Shown here in pieces: positions 31,406-32,626 of a DNA stretch of 32,626 nt (positions are counted from its first letter, which is position 1; each line of letters starts with the position of its first letter). The stretch comes from Chloroflexota bacterium (GTDB lineage: Bacteria; Chloroflexota; UBA11872), in contig JAPOXI010000102.1 of assembly GCA_026707185.1 (NCBI GenBank), positions 1 through 32,626 on the forward strand, in the 5' to 3' direction. The position numbers and the translations under genes are program-made. The notes beneath the pieces were generated by a model. It was given only the letters and a program-made list of their open reading frames with translations, had not been told where the DNA came from and made no database searches.

Positions 31406-32626
31406 CTAGCCAAACTCCCCGGGCTTGATCGGATTCGGGCGCTCCTGCCACCAGTTCCGCAGCTCTTGCCACGACTCGTGGGACTGTTCGAGCGCACGAT
31501 CCGCCGATCTCAGCGTCTGCTCGATGCCATCATCAATGCTGAACTCGCCGAGCAGGATTGCCGACAGGTTCTGAATGCGCGGACTTTCGCCGCGCTGCCA
31601 GTCGCGCCACGCCGGATGCGCCATCTGCGCCGACCGCGCGTCCGGCTGTTCGAAGAAATCCTTCATCATGCCGTGGTTTTCCGGCGGTCCCGCCGCGTAC
31701 TCCGGCGATGCCAGGACGTCCTTCCTGATCGGCACCGATCCCCGATCGATCGCGACCCGTCCCTGCACTTCTCGGCCGGCAAAGAACAAGCAGACCTCAA
31801 CACACGCTTCCACGTTGCCGCGCGTCTCGGCGGAATTCGTCACGAGGTGCGGCTGCATGGTCATGGCGTATGGCGCGGGCCCGCGCGGGCCTTCGACCGT
31901 TGGCATTCGCGACCACCGAAACCGGTCCTTGATCCGCGTCGCAAAGGTGCCAACCGATCCCGCCGACCTGACCATCACGCGTCCGGCGGAGAATGGATCG
32001 CCGAACTCACCCGCCAGCTCCCGCGTCTCGGAAACCGGCGGCGCCGCACCATGTGTATGGATCAGGTCATTGACAAGGCGGATCCCGGCGTCACCGCCGC
32101 TGTCCCACATCGTCGTCCGCAGGCCGTCCGCCGATCGGTAATGCAGATTGGGATCGTCGGCCAGCGCCCATCCCCACGAGTTCCACATCCCGTACCAGCT
32201 CCCGTTCGCCAGAAGCCCCCATTGCTCCTCTTCGGGGTTGGTCGCCTTTTGGAGTGCCTCCAGGAACTCTGTCTGGATACCCCACCGACCCGGCGTCGGC
32301 CACTCGATTCCGGCCTCCTCCATGATGTCAAGGTTGATGATCTGGGTATTCAGATTGCCCTGGTAGGGCAGACCGAACATGGGGCCCCGAAGCCCATCCA
32401 GGTGCCCGATGGGCAAGGTGTCGGTAAACGTCAGGTCGTTCGTATCCGGGTAGAAGTAGTAGTCGTGCGGATTGAACGTGTCGAGCTTGCGAACGACGTC
32501 ATCGATCTGCATGAAGCCGCCTGACGCCTGGAAGCGCGACTTGAACCATCCGGACAAGAGCGCCAGTTCACCCGCCGTGCCGGCGACCATCTGAATGCTG
32601 AAGGACTCCTCGTAGGTGTGCGGCTG
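31406..32626 (-). CDS. Extracellular solute-binding protein, family 1 (sugar ABC transporter type), 5' end outside the window
   Basis: The frame is open to the right edge, so the signal peptide and beginning are missing; the ATG at 32590 is internal. The visible part has features of carbohydrate-binding family 1 proteins: MVAGTAGELALLSGW, MFGLPYQGNLNTQIINLDIMEEAGIEWPTP, an aromatic-rich NGSWYGMWNSWGWAL, PFSAGRVMVRSAGSVGTF, and a late VPIRKDV with SPEY. The TAG stop is at 31406. The solute-binding gene and the sulfatase are on the same strand, 160 bases apart. The ligand is unknown; a sulfated or other sugar is plausible from context only. Confidence 0.88.
   Translation of the reverse strand, partial: QPHTYEESFSIQMVAGTAGELALLSGWFKSRFQASGGFMQIDDVVRKLDTFNPHDYYFYPDTNDLTFTDTLPIGHLDGLRGPMFGLPYQGNLNTQIINLDIMEEAGIEWPTPGRWGIQTEFLEALQKATNPEEEQWGLLANGSWYGMWNSWGWALADDPNLHYRSADGLRTTMWDSGGDAGIRLVNDLIHTHGAAPPVSETRELAGEFGDPFSAGRVMVRSAGSVGTFATRIKDRFRWSRMPTVEGPRGPAPYAMTMQPHLVTNSAETRGNVEACVEVCLFFAGREVQGRVAIDRGSVPIRKDVLASPEYAAGPPENHGMMKDFFEQPDARSAQMAHPAWRDWQRGESPRIQNLSAILLGEFSIDDGIEQTLRSADRALEQSHESWQELRNWWQERPNPIKPGEFG

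Noticed and set aside
31184..32524. 446-residue plus-strand open frame over the solute-binding gene
   Set aside because: Arg/Pro/His-rich translation without motifs, opposite a recognisable ABC binding protein.
1..32626. CRISPR arrays, insertion sequences, integrases, rRNA genes
   Set aside because: No regularly spaced repeats, transposase or integrase motifs, or rRNA-like segments were seen on either strand.

Overview
The window is GC-rich bacterial DNA. Gene content and order suggest a member of the Chloroflexota, perhaps an uncultured marine or sponge-associated lineage. The reasons are a PriA with degenerate helicase motifs, a Bacillus-like priA-def-fmt-rlmN-rpe-rpmB-fakA-recG-fabD-fabG order, a YugP-type metallopeptidase beside fmt, a HIT protein of the 'LWSPWRMAY' type, and an accessory end rich in PhyH dioxygenase, sulfatase, amidohydrolase and solute-binding genes. 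This placement is inference; no rRNA or tRNA gene was found to fix it.

Layout. (1) 1-5949, plus strand: 5'-truncated priA, def, fmt, a membrane zinc peptidase, rlmN and rpe, covering replication restart, formyl-methionine metabolism, 23S rRNA methylation and the pentose phosphate pathway. (2) 5946-6152, minus strand: rpmB, convergent with rpe and divergent from the next operon. (3) 6239-16998, plus strand: a tightly packed run of fakA, recG, rsmD, coaD, a coiled-coil protein, a YceD/DUF177 protein, rpmF, fabD, fabG, accC, nusB and tatC. It links fatty-acid synthesis and incorporation, CoA synthesis, rRNA modification, ribosomal proteins, antitermination and Tat export. (4) 16995-22054, mixed strands: an RluA/RluD-type pseudouridine synthase, a zinc-finger/membrane/discoidin-like protein flanked by two copies of a hairpin repeat, lepB, a HIT protein, a tiny membrane protein and a PLP aminotransferase. 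(5) 22102-24109, minus strand: a higBA toxin-antitoxin module with a clear palindromic operator, and an orphan LivK-like lipoprotein. (6) 24.1-25.2 kb: gene debris, with a PhyH/LRR chimera and a second PhyH N-terminal stump. (7) 25.2-32.6 kb: an accessory catabolic region with a propeller-fold protein, a PhyH dioxygenase, a nitrilase pseudogene, a TIM-barrel amidohydrolase, a type I sulfatase and a solute-binding protein that runs off the right edge.

The left 20 kb is ordinary core genome with a few start-codon and motif oddities. The right 10 kb is accessory, with decayed and recombined genes. I do not see a convincing wholly new defence or mobile system. The best second-look items are the helicase-dead PriA, the probable ATC start, the zinc-finger/discoidin membrane protein between hairpin repeats, the higBA operator, the PhyH-LRR chimera and the nitrilase with an in-frame TAA. 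No gene-free stretch exceeds 300 bases apart from the debris zone.
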